A DNA stretch of 64,000 nt from Ollibium composti (GTDB lineage Bacteria; Pseudomonadota; Alphaproteobacteria; Rhizobiales; Rhizobiaceae): positions 434,001-498,000 of the forward strand of contig NZ_SSNY01000001.1 of NCBI RefSeq assembly GCF_004801285.1. Reading direction: 5' to 3'. The first letter of the stretch is position 1. Every line of letters begins with the position of its first letter. The notes beneath the pieces are model-generated. The model did no database searches, was not told the DNA's origin, and saw only the letters and a program-made list of their open reading frames with translations. Positions 8,957 to 17,029 of the stretch are shown piece by piece. Both the position numbers and the translations under genes were made by a program.

Positions 8957-11092
8957 TCAGGAAATTACCGATTGCATGACGTCGCTGTGCGCAGGGTGGA
9001 CGTCGAGAGGGGCCTGGAGCTGCGAGGCAGGGTTCTCGTGAGCCGGGCCGGTCATGTCGTCGCTGAGGAACGCCACGGCCTCGTTGACCAGATGATCGGC
9101 GTTCTGCGTTTGCAAGAGATGGTCGGTGCTGATGATGTCGGTCTGGACCAGCAACTCGTCCGAGTAGTGATCACCGCCGACATAGGTCTTGGCTGCCGGA
9201 TCGACATCGACGATCTGCGCCGAATTGATCAGCGCATTGGAGCCGGTCACGATCGACCAGTTGGCGTCGGTGTTCGCATGGGCGGCGTTCAGCGCCAATG
9301 CGACGTCATCGGAGTCGCCGAGCACATTGGTCTGGGAGATGTATTGCAGATCGTAGACGCTGCCCGAGATGTAGAGCACCTTGAGGCCGCCAAGACCCTG
9401 GAATGCTTCGTCGTTCAGCACATCGCTGGATAGCGTATGGTTGCCGTGGGCGAAATCGTCCAGCGTCTTCGCAAAGCCGATCGGCAATGCAGCGTTCGCG
9501 CTGCTGCCTATGGATGTGATCTTGGCATTGTTCCACAGCAGATTGTCGCCGTTCGACACCGAGCCCTGGCCCTGAGTCTGGAAGTTGGCCAGTGCGCCCA
9601 CGACGTCGTTGTCGAGAAGCACGTTGGTCTGCGTGATGATGTTCGCGTCGTAATAGCTGCCGCCGATCAGGACGAGATCGTAATATTTGCCGAGATCGGC
9701 GATCGAGAGCGCGTTGGTCTGCTGGTTTGCGCCGGTGCCGACCGTCGTCGTCACCCCGGAGGTGGAGGAAACGACGGCGGTGTCGTTGTCGAGCAGGAAA
9801 TTGACCTGATGGGTCCAGTTCAGGCTGATGAAGTCGCCGTTGATCTCCGTGACCGCCCAGGCCTTGGGGAAACTCGGTTGTCCGGAATTGCCCGATCCGG
9901 CGTTCTCGCTGGTGTCGATGTTCAGCATCTGCGCGATGTTGAAGGCGGCCGTGTCGGGTTGTTGTTGCGTGCTCCAGCCGCTCAGGTTGCCGCCGATCGA
10001 GTCGGAATCGCTCCAGGCGTTGATCTGGACGATGGCGTTCAACGCGTAGTGGTCGCCTGCCACGGCAAAGACGCCACCTTCGAGCGTGTCGTTGATTATG
10101 GCCGCGGAATTGACCAAGGCATTGCTTCCGGTGTTGAGACTGACCGACGTCTCGCCGGCAAGATTGCCCGTTCCGTGGATGACGATGCCGGCGGCGGTGG
10201 AACCGCTGCCGTCGATCAAATGGTTGCCGCCGGCGGGATCGGTGATGGAAGGAACCTGCACAGGATCCTTGACGAGCGGCGACGCTGCCGGAAGCACGTC
10301 GTCCAGCTTCGGCGCTTCTGCTGCAATGCGGCCGCCAACGTAGATCGCGTCTGCCATCGGCGCATCGAAGGCGGAGACGTGCGTCTGCACGGAAACGCCG
10401 CCGTCAACCGTCAGAACGGACATTTCGGCGCCGCCGTCCGGCGTGCCTTGTCCGGCAGCCTCTACACCGGCGACGAACGCTTTCAGCGAAGCCGCTGCGT
10501 CGTTGACGAAGGAACCGATGTCTTCCGCTGAACTGAAAGAGGCGGGTGGAATGGGAAGGAACTGCAAAGCATCCTGATACAGGGCGTCGAGGTCGAGGTT
10601 GGGCGTGCCGATGGCGTGGAAGGTGACGTTGCCGGCGCCGACATTGACGAAGTCATTGTCCGAAAGCGTGTTGATCTGCACCACATGCGTGGCGACCGAA
10701 CCGGGCGGCTGGAGTTGGATCGACCCGCTCGAATGCGCGAAAGTAAAATGCCGGGAGATAAAGTCCGGATAGGACTCCGACGGCACGTAGAGTGCCGGGT
10801 TTGCCGCCGGAACAACCGGAATCTCCATCGGGGTGAAGGCCACGCCGCCCGGTACAGTCATCGTTTCGATCGTCGGGCCTGCCGGAACATAGTGGATACC
10901 GGGATCCGGATCGTCGAAATCGTAGGGGGATTGGAAGGACAATTGGGCGTGGTCGTCGGCTTGCGTCGGCTCGGACGTCGCTTGCAGCGCCTTGAACTCC
11001 AGGTAATCGTCGCGCATTCGCGCCTGTTCTGTGGCTATCTGGAACAACCCGATGAAATGAGCGATGGCCTCGCTGATCCGATCCAGATGCAC
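8957..11092 (-). CDS. Putative type I-secreted repeat protein with Q-x-N...D-x-D motifs (711 aa)
   Basis: No family is recognised with confidence. The protein has no signal peptide and no classical RTX nonapeptides. It contains recurring motifs of the form (V/I/S)Q(I/T)N-x-x-x-D-(N/S)-D at residues 138-147, 355-364, 429-437, 487-496 and 586-595, with a degenerate copy near 649-657. Four of these are preceded by a GG-(D/S)-(H/Y)-Y or similar turn 8-12 residues earlier (344-349, 477-481, 576-580, 638-643), and two by NALxNSAxI (324-332, 619-627). This suggests a beta-rich repeat of 60-110 residues with a shared core. The C-terminus is acidic and polar. It sits between another low-complexity protein and the ABC exporter, so it is probably a secreted substrate, adhesin or matrix protein. 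Confidence 0.7.
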   Translation of the reverse strand: MHLDRISEAIAHFIGLFQIATEQARMRDDYLEFKALQATSEPTQADDHAQLSFQSPYDFDDPDPGIHYVPAGPTIETMTVPGGVAFTPMEIPVVPAANPALYVPSESYPDFISRHFTFAHSSGSIQLQPPGSVATHVVQINTLSDNDFVNVGAGNVTFHAIGTPNLDLDALYQDALQFLPIPPASFSSAEDIGSFVNDAAASLKAFVAGVEAAGQGTPDGGAEMSVLTVDGGVSVQTHVSAFDAPMADAIYVGGRIAAEAPKLDDVLPAASPLVKDPVQVPSITDPAGGNHLIDGSGSTAAGIVIHGTGNLAGETSVSLNTGSNALVNSAAIINDTLEGGVFAVAGDHYALNAIVQINAWSDSDSIGGNLSGWSTQQQPDTAAFNIAQMLNIDTSENAGSGNSGQPSFPKAWAVTEINGDFISLNWTHQVNFLLDNDTAVVSSTSGVTTTVGTGANQQTNALSIADLGKYYDLVLIGGSYYDANIITQTNVLLDNDVVGALANFQTQGQGSVSNGDNLLWNNAKITSIGSSANAALPIGFAKTLDDFAHGNHTLSSDVLNDEAFQGLGGLKVLYISGSVYDLQYISQTNVLGDSDDVALALNAAHANTDANWSIVTGSNALINSAQIVDVDPAAKTYVGGDHYSDELLVQTDIISTDHLLQTQNADHLVNEAVAFLSDDMTGPAHENPASQLQAPLDVHPAHSDVMQSVIS

Positions 11093-11153
11093 GGAACTAT
11101 CCTCCTTCTTCGGTGTAGAGGCTTCGCCGTCTTCCGCCGAAAGAGCGGAATGA

Positions 11154-11182
11154 CGGCTGCGCGGGTTGCCCGCGCAGCCGTC
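11154..11182 (-). terminator. Perfect 13-bp hairpin between the two putative substrate genes
   Basis: Arms ACGGCTGCGCGGG (11154-11166) and CCCGCGCAGCCGT (11170-11182) are perfectly complementary around a 3-base loop. The hairpin lies 17 bp after the stop of the 636-residue gene, inside a 106-bp intercistronic gap. There is no T-run directly after it on the minus strand, so it is more likely a partial attenuator or mRNA-stabilising hairpin than a strong terminator. It would allow more of the first substrate than of the exporter, a layout known from other type I secretion operons. Confidence 0.6.
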
Positions 11183-11198
11183 CGTTCACAAGCCACGA

Positions 11199-13109
11199 TC
11201 AGCCGGTGTGGTCGCCGTCGACCATCTGGTCGTAGTTTCCTCCGACAACCGTCTGGCTGAGCAGGTTTTCCATCATGTTGGCGCCCATCACGATGCTCTG
11301 GTTGAAGGCGCTGGTATCGATGGTTGCATCCGCGTGGGCTTGCGACAGGCCGTTGACGTAGCTGTCGTGGCCGTTGTTGGATCCCCACGTGCCGCCGTCG
11401 CCGCCTGCGCCGCCGTCACCATTGGTCACGATGCCGCCCATGCCGCCGAAGCCGCCATTGCCGCCGGTCGCAGCGCCGCCGGTGCCGTCGCCGGCCACGG
11501 GAACCACGATCGTGTCGCCGCCGAAGGCGAAACCGCCGAAGCCGCCGTCGCCGCCGACGCCAGCGCCTGTGCCGGCACCCGTGCCGGTTCCGGCGCCGAG
11601 GCCGAGGCCGAGCGCATCGCCACCGTCGCCGCCCGTGCCGCCGGCACCGCCGAGCGGGCCGTCACCGCCGAAGCCGGCACCAAGGCCGAACGAGTGAGCC
11701 TCGCCGCCGTCGCCGGTGTTGGCATTGCCGCTGTCGCCGCCCTGGCCAAGGCCGAGGCCTAGACCAGCCGCATCGCCGCTGTCGCCGCCCGAAGCGTTGC
11801 CGCTGTCACCGCCGGTGCCCGTGCCGCTTCCGGCGCCCGAACCGGCACCGTTGCCGCCGTTGCCGCCGGTCGCCTGCGCGGCATCCCCGGCAACGCCGAC
11901 GCCGACGCCAATCAGGCCGAGGCCGACGCCGAGCGCGTTGCCGCCGCCACCATCGGCGTCACCGCCATTGCCGCCTGTGCCGCTGCCGGCGCCTGTGCCT
12001 GTGCCCGTACCGGCACCACCGTCGCCACTGCCTGCGCCACCGCCGTCACCGCTGCCGCTGGCACCGAGGCCGAGGCCGGCTGCGTCGCCGCCATCGCCGG
12101 AATTTGCATTGCCGCTGTCACCGCCGGTCGCCGTCGATGCACCGGAGCCGGAGCCTGCGCCGCCGTTTCCGTTGCCGTCGCCGCCATTGGCGTTGCCGCC
12201 GTCAGCGCCCTGCGCACCGCCCTGGCCGAGACCGACACCGAGGCCGAGACCGACGCCGAGGCCCGTTCCGGCGCCACCAGCCGCGCCATTGCCGCCGGTC
12301 GTGCTGCCGCCCTGGCCCGCGCCGATCGCCGAGCCGCCGATGCCGATGCCACCGAAGTTATGGCCGTCACCGCCGCCGCCGCCATTGGCCGTACCGGCTC
12401 CGCCACCGCTTCCGCCCTTGCCGCCGGCATCGATACCGGTTCCGGAGCTCGCGGCACCGCCAGTAGCATTGCCGTTCTGCCAGAAGCCGCCGTCGTTCGA
12501 CAGCGATACGCTGTCGATCGAATCGTTGTCGCTCAGGTTGTTGATCTGGGCCAGCGAAACGGCGGTGTCGTTGCCTTCGCCGTTGAGCGAGCCGTTCAGG
12601 AAGTCGTTGAACGAAGCGCCGTCACCCGGATTGTAGAAGATCTGGCCGTCGTGATTGACCAGCATCTGGTCGATGCGCGAGCCGTTGTCGAGCTTGACGT
12701 CGGTGACGTCGCGATTGCTCGGCGCATAGCCGGAGAGGTCGAGGCCGACATCGACATTGACATGGGTGTCGCTGGTGTTGGTGTTGTGGTTCGTGTTGGT
12801 ACTCGTATTGGTGTTGGTGCTCTCGTTGATCGCCCTGTTGAGATTGGCGTTCAGATTGCCGTTCAGGCTGACGTTCCCGTTGCCGTTCAGGTTGAGATTG
12901 CCGTTGCCATTACCATTGCCGTTCTCGTTGCTGGACTCGCTCGACTGGTATTGACCCTGGCCTTGCCCTTGTCCCTGGCCCTGCAACTCGGCCTGAAGCT
13001 GCGCCTCGGCCTGGCCTTGTCCCTGGCCTTGATCCTGGTCCTGGCTTTGATCCTGGCTCGGATCGAGCGGGAATAGGCTCGTGTTGTAAGTCGAATTTCT
13101 CGGAGACAT
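11199..13109 (-). CDS. Putative type I-secreted Gln/Asn/Gly-rich low-complexity protein (636 aa)
   Basis: The protein is built of blocks: a Gln-rich start with QGQGQG repeats (about 18-55), an Asn-rich block of NGNGNG and TNTNTS (about 60-113), a non-repetitive middle (about 114-210) carrying LAQINNLSDND at 186-195, a ~360-residue Gly-rich region (about 213-577) and a C-terminal domain (about 580-636) ending near VVGGNYDQM. In the Gly-rich part a block similar to GGDSGNANSGDGGDAAGLGL recurs at 329, 433 and 458. There is no signal peptide. The LAQIN motif matches the neighbour's repeat, so both proteins probably belong to one assembly. It is the first gene of the operon; GAGGT precedes the ATG at 13109. 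An extracellular structural or amyloid-like role is inference. Confidence 0.7.
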   Translation of the reverse strand: MSPRNSTYNTSLFPLDPSQDQSQDQDQGQGQGQAEAQLQAELQGQGQGQGQGQYQSSESSNENGNGNGNGNLNLNGNGNVSLNGNLNANLNRAINESTNTNTSTNTNHNTNTSDTHVNVDVGLDLSGYAPSNRDVTDVKLDNGSRIDQMLVNHDGQIFYNPGDGASFNDFLNGSLNGEGNDTAVSLAQINNLSDNDSIDSVSLSNDGGFWQNGNATGGAASSGTGIDAGGKGGSGGGAGTANGGGGGDGHNFGGIGIGGSAIGAGQGGSTTGGNGAAGGAGTGLGVGLGLGVGLGQGGAQGADGGNANGGDGNGNGGAGSGSGASTATGGDSGNANSGDGGDAAGLGLGASGSGDGGGAGSGDGGAGTGTGTGAGSGTGGNGGDADGGGGNALGVGLGLIGVGVGVAGDAAQATGGNGGNGAGSGAGSGTGTGGDSGNASGGDSGDAAGLGLGLGQGGDSGNANTGDGGEAHSFGLGAGFGGDGPLGGAGGTGGDGGDALGLGLGAGTGTGAGTGAGVGGDGGFGGFAFGGDTIVVPVAGDGTGGAATGGNGGFGGMGGIVTNGDGGAGGDGGTWGSNNGHDSYVNGLSQAHADATIDTSAFNQSIVMGANMMENLLSQTVVGGNYDQMVDGDHTG

Positions 13110-13611
13110 GTCGCTACCTCATGTTGGAGGCCGGTTTGGCATGCCCCATTCATCTCACAGAGGGCCTTGACCACGCCGGCGGTTGCGAAGCAGGAGCACC
13201 GCGATACTCAATACGAACGGGCGGACATGATCCGACCGCCATGCCCCTGGCATGAAGGCGGCTTCATCCGCCATCCGGTGACACCTTTCCCGGCCAGCAA
13301 CTGCACGCGCCGGGTGAAGTCGTCGAAATCAGGATTATGCCGCATCCCGGATTTTCGAGATGGTGGCAGTGTGGCGCGGGGGAAGGGCGGGGCCTAGCTG
13401 CCCGATGGGGCTAGACGGCAGCGCATCGGCCTAGGGTCATCGGCCACATGGCTGCGCAAAACGGGCTTGATAGATGGCTCATGGGCCAATCCGCTACGCC
13501 GAAAGGCGGAGGCTCGGATCGGCCGGATCAGTCGGCCGAGGTAGGCCGGCGCGATTGAATGTGGGCGATGAATTCGCCACTTTAGGGCGAAGTCTACGGA
13601 TAGAGGCGACG
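13110..13611. promoter_or_regulatory. 500-bp divergent control region of the secretion operon
   Basis: No convincing gene is present. The region divides the leftward secretion operon from the rightward hypothetical gene at 13612. It contains short inverted repeats (ATGCCCCTGGCAT near 13240; GGCGGCTTCATCCGCC near 13257-13272) and, at 13391-13440, three copies of a CTAG-centred word. The length and structure suggest controlled expression. The promoter itself was not identified. Confidence 0.45.
13391..13437 (-). promoter_or_regulatory. Three CTAG-centred near-repeats upstream of the secretion operon
   Basis: CTAG occurs at 13394, 13411 and 13431, each flanked by GG or GC: read on the minus strand they are CCTAGGCCGATGCG, TCTAGCCCCATCG and GCTAGGCCCCG. 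The spacing is 17 and 20 bp, about two helical turns. CTAG is usually rare in bacterial DNA, so three in 41 bp of non-coding DNA suggests an operator array. A related TAGGCGC word occurs upstream of the acyltransferase gene near 22495. No known regulator is assigned. Confidence 0.35.
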
Positions 13612-14094
13612 ATGCAGCGCTTTGACGAGATCCTGCTTCTGATCGGACGTCTGAACTACACCTGGACCAACACCGAGAGCCTGCTCATCCACCTGATCGC
13701 TGGCCTCGCGAAAGTGGACAAGGAAACGGCGGTCGTCGTATTCCTGACGCTCAACACCACGCGCGCCAGGATCGATCTCGTCGAGCGGCTGGCGAAGATG
13801 GCGAAGACCCCCGAAAAATGCCGGAAGGACATCCTGTCGCTGCTTGAAAAGCTCAACCAGAAATCAAGCCTGCGCAACAAATACAATCACTGCATCTATT
13901 CGTTCGACGACAAGGGAGACATCTCCCACACCCATCTCATGCGCATTTTCGATGGCAAGGACACGATAAAATACGGGAAGGTCGAGGCCATGGACGATGC
14001 GGAAGTCGGCAGGATTTCCGAATGCATCGAGGACGTCGCCAGGGTGAACAGGGAAATCTGGAGCGTCGTGCGCGCCAACGGGTTTCCACAGTAG
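13612..14094 (+). CDS. Hypothetical cytosolic protein (160 aa)
   Basis: I chose the ATG at 13612 (the longer frame from 13474 is low-complexity upstream sequence); GAGGCGACG precedes it. The product begins MQRFDEILLLIGRLNYTWTNTESLL and is largely helical and charged, with a conserved-looking LRNKYNHCIYSFD segment near residues 84-96. This pattern resembles small helical proteins that sense or bind through an RN-x-x-x-H type motif (HEPN-like Rx4-6H), but the match is weak and no function is assigned. Base use is less GC-biased than in its neighbours. It stands alone between the secretion operon and the polysaccharide genes, convergent with the latter. Confidence 0.65.
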   Translation: MQRFDEILLLIGRLNYTWTNTESLLIHLIAGLAKVDKETAVVVFLTLNTTRARIDLVERLAKMAKTPEKCRKDILSLLEKLNQKSSLRNKYNHCIYSFDDKGDISHTHLMRIFDGKDTIKYGKVEAMDDAEVGRISECIEDVARVNREIWSVVRANGFPQ

Positions 14095-14107
14095 GAACCA
14101 GTGGCGG

Positions 14108-15415
14108 CTACGGCCGCACTACGCTCGGCAGAGCGGGATCATCGCAATGGCGCGATGGCCCTGCGGGGTCGGTATGGCCGACTGCTCTTGTCTGGAATTG
14201 CCGCTGATATCGGTATTCGAGCGCGATGCCGCCCCAGATCAATCCGAACAGCATGTAGAGATGGCGCCAGTGGTCTGTATCGATGAAGGTGCCGAGCCCG
14301 ATATGGCCGATATAGACGACATAGGCGCACAGCACGTAGGGCTGCCAGGGGCGGTCGCGAAGCAACAGGCGAAAACCCGCCGCGACGGTCCATAGCGTCA
14401 ACACCAGGTAGCAGACGAAGCCGAGCCAGCCATAGTCCATCAGCATCTTCAGCCAGATGTCGTGCGTGTCCTCGCCGTAGATCTTGCCGAAGACGAGCGG
14501 GCCGATGCCGAGCGGCTTCTCCAGCGCCAGCTGGAAGCCGATAGCATAGCGGTCGAAGCGGCCGAGACGAGCTGAATCGTAGTCCTGGGCGAGCTGCGCA
14601 CGATTGGACAGCATGTCGGAGACGCCCGGAATCTGCAGCAGCACCAGTATGCCGACAACGAGCAGGGCGATGGCCAGGATCGTCATGACGACGACGCGCA
14701 ACCGGAACAGGCCGCTACGGCTTTGCAGGAACAGAATGCCTGTGAGCAGGACGGCGGCGACGGCGAACAGGCCCCATGCGCCGCGTGAGAAGGACAGGAA
14801 GATGCCGCCGACGACGATCAGCAGCGGCACCGCCAGCAGCGGCATGCGCGACACCGGACCGGTCAAAAGCAGATAGAGCAGGTAGATGCCGGGCAGGGCC
14901 AAGAACGGGCCGAAGACGTTAGGGTCCTGGAAGACGCCGGCGGCGCGGCCGTATTTGGTGAAGATCTCGCCGCCGGGCACGAGATTGAAATAACCGGCGA
15001 TGCCGGCCAGCGAGGTCAGCACGGCCGAGGCCACATAGGCGATGAAGATCAGCCTGTAGACGTCGGGGCGCGCCTCGGTGACGGCAGCGAAGAAGACCGA
15101 GGTGAAGGCCAAAAACAACGACACGGACAGATAGAGCGGCGTCTCCATCAGGTCGCTCATCTGCGTCATGGCGATCAGGCCGCCGATGTTCATGACTACG
15201 AGCAGCGTCAGGAGCGGCATGGCCGCGCGCGAAATCCGCAGGCCGAACAGTGCCCACACGGCGATGAGCCCGGTCATATAGAGGTCGTACGGGGCCGGCT
15301 CGTCGATGACGAAGCCGGACAAAAAGACGCCAAGAAAGACCGCGCCCGAGGCGATCAGCGCGATGAGCTTGGCGTTGACCGCTGCAGGGGGCAGGTCATG
15401 GGCGAGGGCTCTCAA
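14108..15415 (-). CDS. O-antigen ligase/polymerase (Wzy-type) membrane protein
   Basis: The 435-residue protein has about 10-12 hydrophobic segments and the Wzy_C/O-antigen ligase hallmark FQDPNVFGPFLALP (about residues 163-176), followed by LSFSRGAWGLF (about 212-222) and a large periplasmic loop (about 250-330). Such proteins polymerise or ligate undecaprenyl-linked oligosaccharide repeats at the periplasmic face. The ATG overlaps the stop of the upstream sugar-transferase gene by 4 bp. Within this locus polymerase of an exported polysaccharide is more likely than LPS ligase, because exporter and initiating transferase genes are adjacent, but this is inferred. Confidence 0.85.
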   Translation of the reverse strand: MRALAHDLPPAAVNAKLIALIASGAVFLGVFLSGFVIDEPAPYDLYMTGLIAVWALFGLRISRAAMPLLTLLVVMNIGGLIAMTQMSDLMETPLYLSVSLFLAFTSVFFAAVTEARPDVYRLIFIAYVASAVLTSLAGIAGYFNLVPGGEIFTKYGRAAGVFQDPNVFGPFLALPGIYLLYLLLTGPVSRMPLLAVPLLIVVGGIFLSFSRGAWGLFAVAAVLLTGILFLQSRSGLFRLRVVVMTILAIALLVVGILVLLQIPGVSDMLSNRAQLAQDYDSARLGRFDRYAIGFQLALEKPLGIGPLVFGKIYGEDTHDIWLKMLMDYGWLGFVCYLVLTLWTVAAGFRLLLRDRPWQPYVLCAYVVYIGHIGLGTFIDTDHWRHLYMLFGLIWGGIALEYRYQRQFQTRAVGHTDPAGPSRHCDDPALPSVVRP

Positions 15416-16947
15416 TAGGCGTTTTCCGTATTGAGCAGCCTGACCGGCGTGAGCAGCAGGATCTTGAGGTCGAACAGCATCGACCAGTTCTCGATATAGA
15501 ACAGGTCGTATTCGGTGCGCATGCGGATCTTCTCGTTGGTGTCCATCTCGCCGCGCCAGCCGTTGATCTGCGCCCAGCCGGTGACGCCGGGTTTCACCTT
15601 GTGACGGGCGAAGTAGCCGTCGACCACTTCGTTGTAGAGCAGATTGTGCGACTGGGCGGCGACCGCGTGCGGGCGGGGACCGACGAGGGAGAGGGAACCG
15701 AACAGCGAATTGAAGAACTGCGGCAGTTCGTCGATGGAGGTCTTGCGGATGAAGCGGCCGACGCGGGTGACGCGCGGATCGTTCTTGGTCACGGTCTTCC
15801 TGGCGGTCGGATCCGACTGTTCGGCATACATCGAACGGAACTTGTAGACTTCGACGACTTCATTGTTGAAGCCGTGGCGCTTCTGCTTGAACAGCACCGG
15901 CCCCTTGGAGTCGAGCTTGATGGCGATGGCGGTCGCCAGCATTACCGGCGAGAACAGCACGATGCCGATGATCGAGAAGACGATGTCGAAGGCGCGCTTG
16001 GCGACCGAATCCCAGCCGTTGATCGGCTTGTCGAAGATATCCAGCATCGGCACGGCGCCGATGTAGGAATAGGAGCGCGGCCGGAACTGCAGCGCGTTCG
16101 AATGCGCCGACAGGCGGATGTCGACCGGCAGCACCCACAGCTTCTTCAACAGTTGCAGCACGCGCGTTTCGGCGGTGATCGGCAGCGACACGATCAGCAT
16201 GTCGATGCGGGCGATGCGGGCGAAGGCGATGAGCTCGGAGATGGTGCCGAGCTTGGGATAGCCGGCGACAATGGGCGGCGAGCGGCTATCGTCGCGGTCG
16301 TCGAAGATGCCGCAGATGCGAATATCGTTGTAGGGCTGCTTCTCGACGGAGCGAATCAGCGTTTCGGCCGCCTTGCCGCCGCCGACGATGACGGCGCGGC
16401 GCTCCATGCGCCCGTCGCGTGCCCAGCGCCGGATCAGCCGCGAGAGAACGAGTCTGAAGACCAGCAGCAGGGCGAGACCGGTGGCGAACCAGATGGCGAA
16501 GAGGACGCGGGAATAATCCTGCGACATCTTCATGAAGAAGGCGGCGACGGCCATCAGCGCGAAGGCCGCCGACCAGCACAGCACGATCCGGCCGACATGG
16601 TTGAACGGCCGCATCAGCGCCGCGATCTGGTAGCAATCGGCGACGTCAAGCAGGATGACAGCGAGCAGCGAGATGCTGGCGATCGCCAGCGGATACTGCC
16701 ACGGCAGGTATTCGAAGACGCCGACATACCAGAAATAGGCTGCGAGGCCGGAGGCGAACATCAGCGCCAGTTCGATCAGCCGCACGACGCCGCTCACCAT
16801 GACGGGAGACATCGTGTCGCGCCGGTACTGCGAGGCGACCTGGCGTGCCACCTCGTTGATGCCGGCCGGTGTTTCCTTGGTGGCCGAAGCCTCCAGTTTG
16901 CGCACCGCGGTGGCCGTGAAGCGGCGCGCGGGATCGATCTCGTTCAT
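15412..16947 (-). CDS. Undecaprenyl-phosphate glycosylphosphotransferase (WbaP/HfsE-type)
   Basis: This enzyme starts polysaccharide synthesis by moving a sugar-1-phosphate from UDP-sugar to undecaprenyl phosphate in the inner membrane. The N-terminal half has four or five membrane segments (about residues 45-160) and a CoA-binding-like Rossmann domain (AVIVGGGKAAE, about 185-195). The C-terminal catalytic domain begins at KRAFDIVFSIIG (about 315), with KFRSM, DELPQ.FN, LVGPRPH and KPGVTGWAQINGWRGE, all diagnostic of the family. The ATG at 16947 (MNEIDPARR) is preferred to the upstream TTG. It is third in the leftward operon and overlaps the polymerase gene by 4 bp. The sugar is unknown. Confidence 0.93.
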   Translation of the reverse strand: MNEIDPARRFTATAVRKLEASATKETPAGINEVARQVASQYRRDTMSPVMVSGVVRLIELALMFASGLAAYFWYVGVFEYLPWQYPLAIASISLLAVILLDVADCYQIAALMRPFNHVGRIVLCWSAAFALMAVAAFFMKMSQDYSRVLFAIWFATGLALLLVFRLVLSRLIRRWARDGRMERRAVIVGGGKAAETLIRSVEKQPYNDIRICGIFDDRDDSRSPPIVAGYPKLGTISELIAFARIARIDMLIVSLPITAETRVLQLLKKLWVLPVDIRLSAHSNALQFRPRSYSYIGAVPMLDIFDKPINGWDSVAKRAFDIVFSIIGIVLFSPVMLATAIAIKLDSKGPVLFKQKRHGFNNEVVEVYKFRSMYAEQSDPTARKTVTKNDPRVTRVGRFIRKTSIDELPQFFNSLFGSLSLVGPRPHAVAAQSHNLLYNEVVDGYFARHKVKPGVTGWAQINGWRGEMDTNEKIRMRTEYDLFYIENWSMLFDLKILLLTPVRLLNTENAY

Positions 16948-17029
16948 GGATACTGCCCGCAAGTCTCCCGTCTGCGTAGCAAAAGAGAGCTAAGAATCCC
17001 TTGAAGGGACCGGTCGCTTTGGAAACGAC

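Noticed and set aside
8957..13109. RTX toxin repeats (GGxGxDxUx)
   Set aside because: The Gly-rich region lacks regular nonapeptides with Asp and a hydrophobic residue at fixed positions. The substrates are therefore not called RTX proteins.
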